A DNA stretch of 21,439 nt from SCUN01 sp964343975 (GTDB lineage: Bacteria > Acidobacteriota > Vicinamibacteria > Vicinamibacterales > SCN-69-37), in NCBI GenBank assembly GCA_964343975.1, contig CAYFLU010000041.1, positions 1 to 21,439 of the forward strand, given 5' to 3'. The position numbers and the translations under genes are program-made. Below, in pieces: positions 20,797 through 21,439 of this stretch. Under the pieces are notes generated by a model. It ran no database searches. It had not been told where the DNA came from and was given only the letters and a program-made list of their open reading frames with translations. Every line of letters begins with the position of its first letter. Position 1 is the first letter of the stretch.

Positions 20797-21439
20797 TCAG
20801 CGTCGAAAAACGAGGATGTGCTGCCAGGGCAGCACATCGATCACGCGATCGAATTGATAGCCCTCGGCTTCGAGTTCCATACGCGCCTCGCGGACACTCA
20901 TTTTGTGTTCTTCGCGAATCGGGACCCAGGCGCTTTCTTTGCGGAACTCAATCAGCACGAGCCGGCCGTCGGGCTTCAACGACGCGCGCAGCTTGCGTAG
21001 CACGTCCTGCGGCCGCGCGAGCTCGTGATAGACGTCGACCATCAACACCAGATCGAACCGGCCTTCCGGTAGCCGCGGATCCGCCTCTGCCGAGAGCACC
21101 AGGTCGACGTTGGTGAGCCGGGCGCGATCGATCCGCGTCCGCAGCAACGAGAGCATCTCCGGTTGAATGTCGGTGGCGAAGACGCGGCCGGTGGGCCCGA
21201 CACGTTCTGCGAGTCTGACGGTGTAATACCCGGATCCGGCGCCGACGTCGGCCACCACTTGTCCTGGTCTGATGTCGAGCGCCGCAATGGCGCTCGCGGG
21301 GTGCTCCTCGGACTCACGCTCCGGTCGATCGAGCCAGTCCGCGCCGAGGTAGCCCATGACCTGCGCGATCACGCGACCCGAGATCGGATGGCGAGCCTGT
21401 GCACCGGCGGCCGTCGAGACCAGCGCCACCACCACGACC
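20797..21439 (-). CDS. Class I SAM-dependent methyltransferase, probably exported (5' end off window)
   Basis: At least 212 residues. The frame is still open at the window edge, and the visible N-terminus (GTG at 21435, VVALVSTAAGAQA) looks like the latter half of a signal peptide, so the true start probably lies beyond 21439. After the signal come RHPISGRVIAQVMGYLGADW and LDRPERE. SAM motif I follows (VVADVGAGSGYYTVRLAERV), then acidic motif II (VFATDIQPEML), motif post-I/III (FDLVLMVDVYHEL) and LKPDGRLVLIEFR. The C-terminus ends in LPWQHILVFRR. Related proteins in Acidobacteriota and other phyla are small methyltransferases with signal peptides and unknown substrate; how SAM would reach an exported enzyme is unclear. 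Convergent with the tRNA gene. Confidence 0.85.
   Translation of the reverse strand, partial: VVVVALVSTAAGAQARHPISGRVIAQVMGYLGADWLDRPERESEEHPASAIAALDIRPGQVVADVGAGSGYYTVRLAERVGPTGRVFATDIQPEMLSLLRTRIDRARLTNVDLVLSAEADPRLPEGRFDLVLMVDVYHELARPQDVLRKLRASLKPDGRLVLIEFRKESAWVPIREEHKMSVREARMELEAEGYQFDRVIDVLPWQHILVFRR

Noticed and set aside
20568..20800. Integrated element or attachment site at tRNA-Asn
   Set aside because: No integrase gene and no second copy of the tRNA 3' end were seen in the window.

Overview
The window is about 21.4 kb of uniformly GC-rich bacterial chromosome. Its gene families suggest Acidobacteriota, probably the Vicinamibacteria lineage: an orphan MacB/FtsX-type permease of the ADOP kind, a BlaI/M56 sensor pair with TonB-type C-terminus, large hybrid kinases ending in Hpt, and a Myxococcus-type PilZ protein. 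This placement is inference from family content; no 16S rRNA is present. There are no CRISPR arrays, transposases, integrases or phage genes.

Layout. (1) 1-815: the 5' part of an M1-type metallopeptidase (minus) divergent from a small PilZ protein. (2) 879-4001: an MHS-type MFS symporter followed closely by a two-TM K+ channel with duplicated RCK/TrkA modules. (3) 4100-10098: a phosphorelay cluster. A NarL-type regulator, a receiver/hybrid kinase broken by an apparent frameshift, and a second NarL-type regulator are chained by ATGA overlaps. Facing them is a second PAS-PAS-HisKA-HATPase-REC-Hpt kinase, preceded in its own operon by an isochorismatase-fold protein that lacks the usual first catalytic Asp. 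(4) 10838-13018: an ADOP permease that appears to have lost an internal segment including one TM helix. (5) 13091-18268: the classic SRP RNA - dnaX - ybaB - recR housekeeping cluster, split after dnaX by an inward-facing blaI-M56 sensor unit with a long palindrome over the blaI promoter. (6) 18271-18391: a 121-bp AT-richer long hairpin that forms the recR/flippase junction and encodes the flippase C-terminus. (7) 18352-20642: a flippase-like membrane protein divergent, from a very short promoter region, from a DUF4203-like membrane protein translationally coupled to an OsmC protein; then a terminator, and a tRNA-Asn with a palindrome inside its promoter spacer. (8) 20797-end: a secreted-looking SAM methyltransferase running off the window.

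How it works together. Region 3 looks like a self-contained signalling hub: two hybrid kinases with receiver and Hpt domains, and two DNA-binding output regulators. Region 5 combines replication/repair (DnaX clamp loader, RecR, YbaB) and protein export (SRP RNA) with an envelope-stress-type BlaI/M56 switch. Points most worth checking are the frameshift in the first hybrid kinase, the internal deletion in the ADOP permease, the long hairpin at 18271-18391, the blaI operator dyad, and the isochorismatase lacking Asp.
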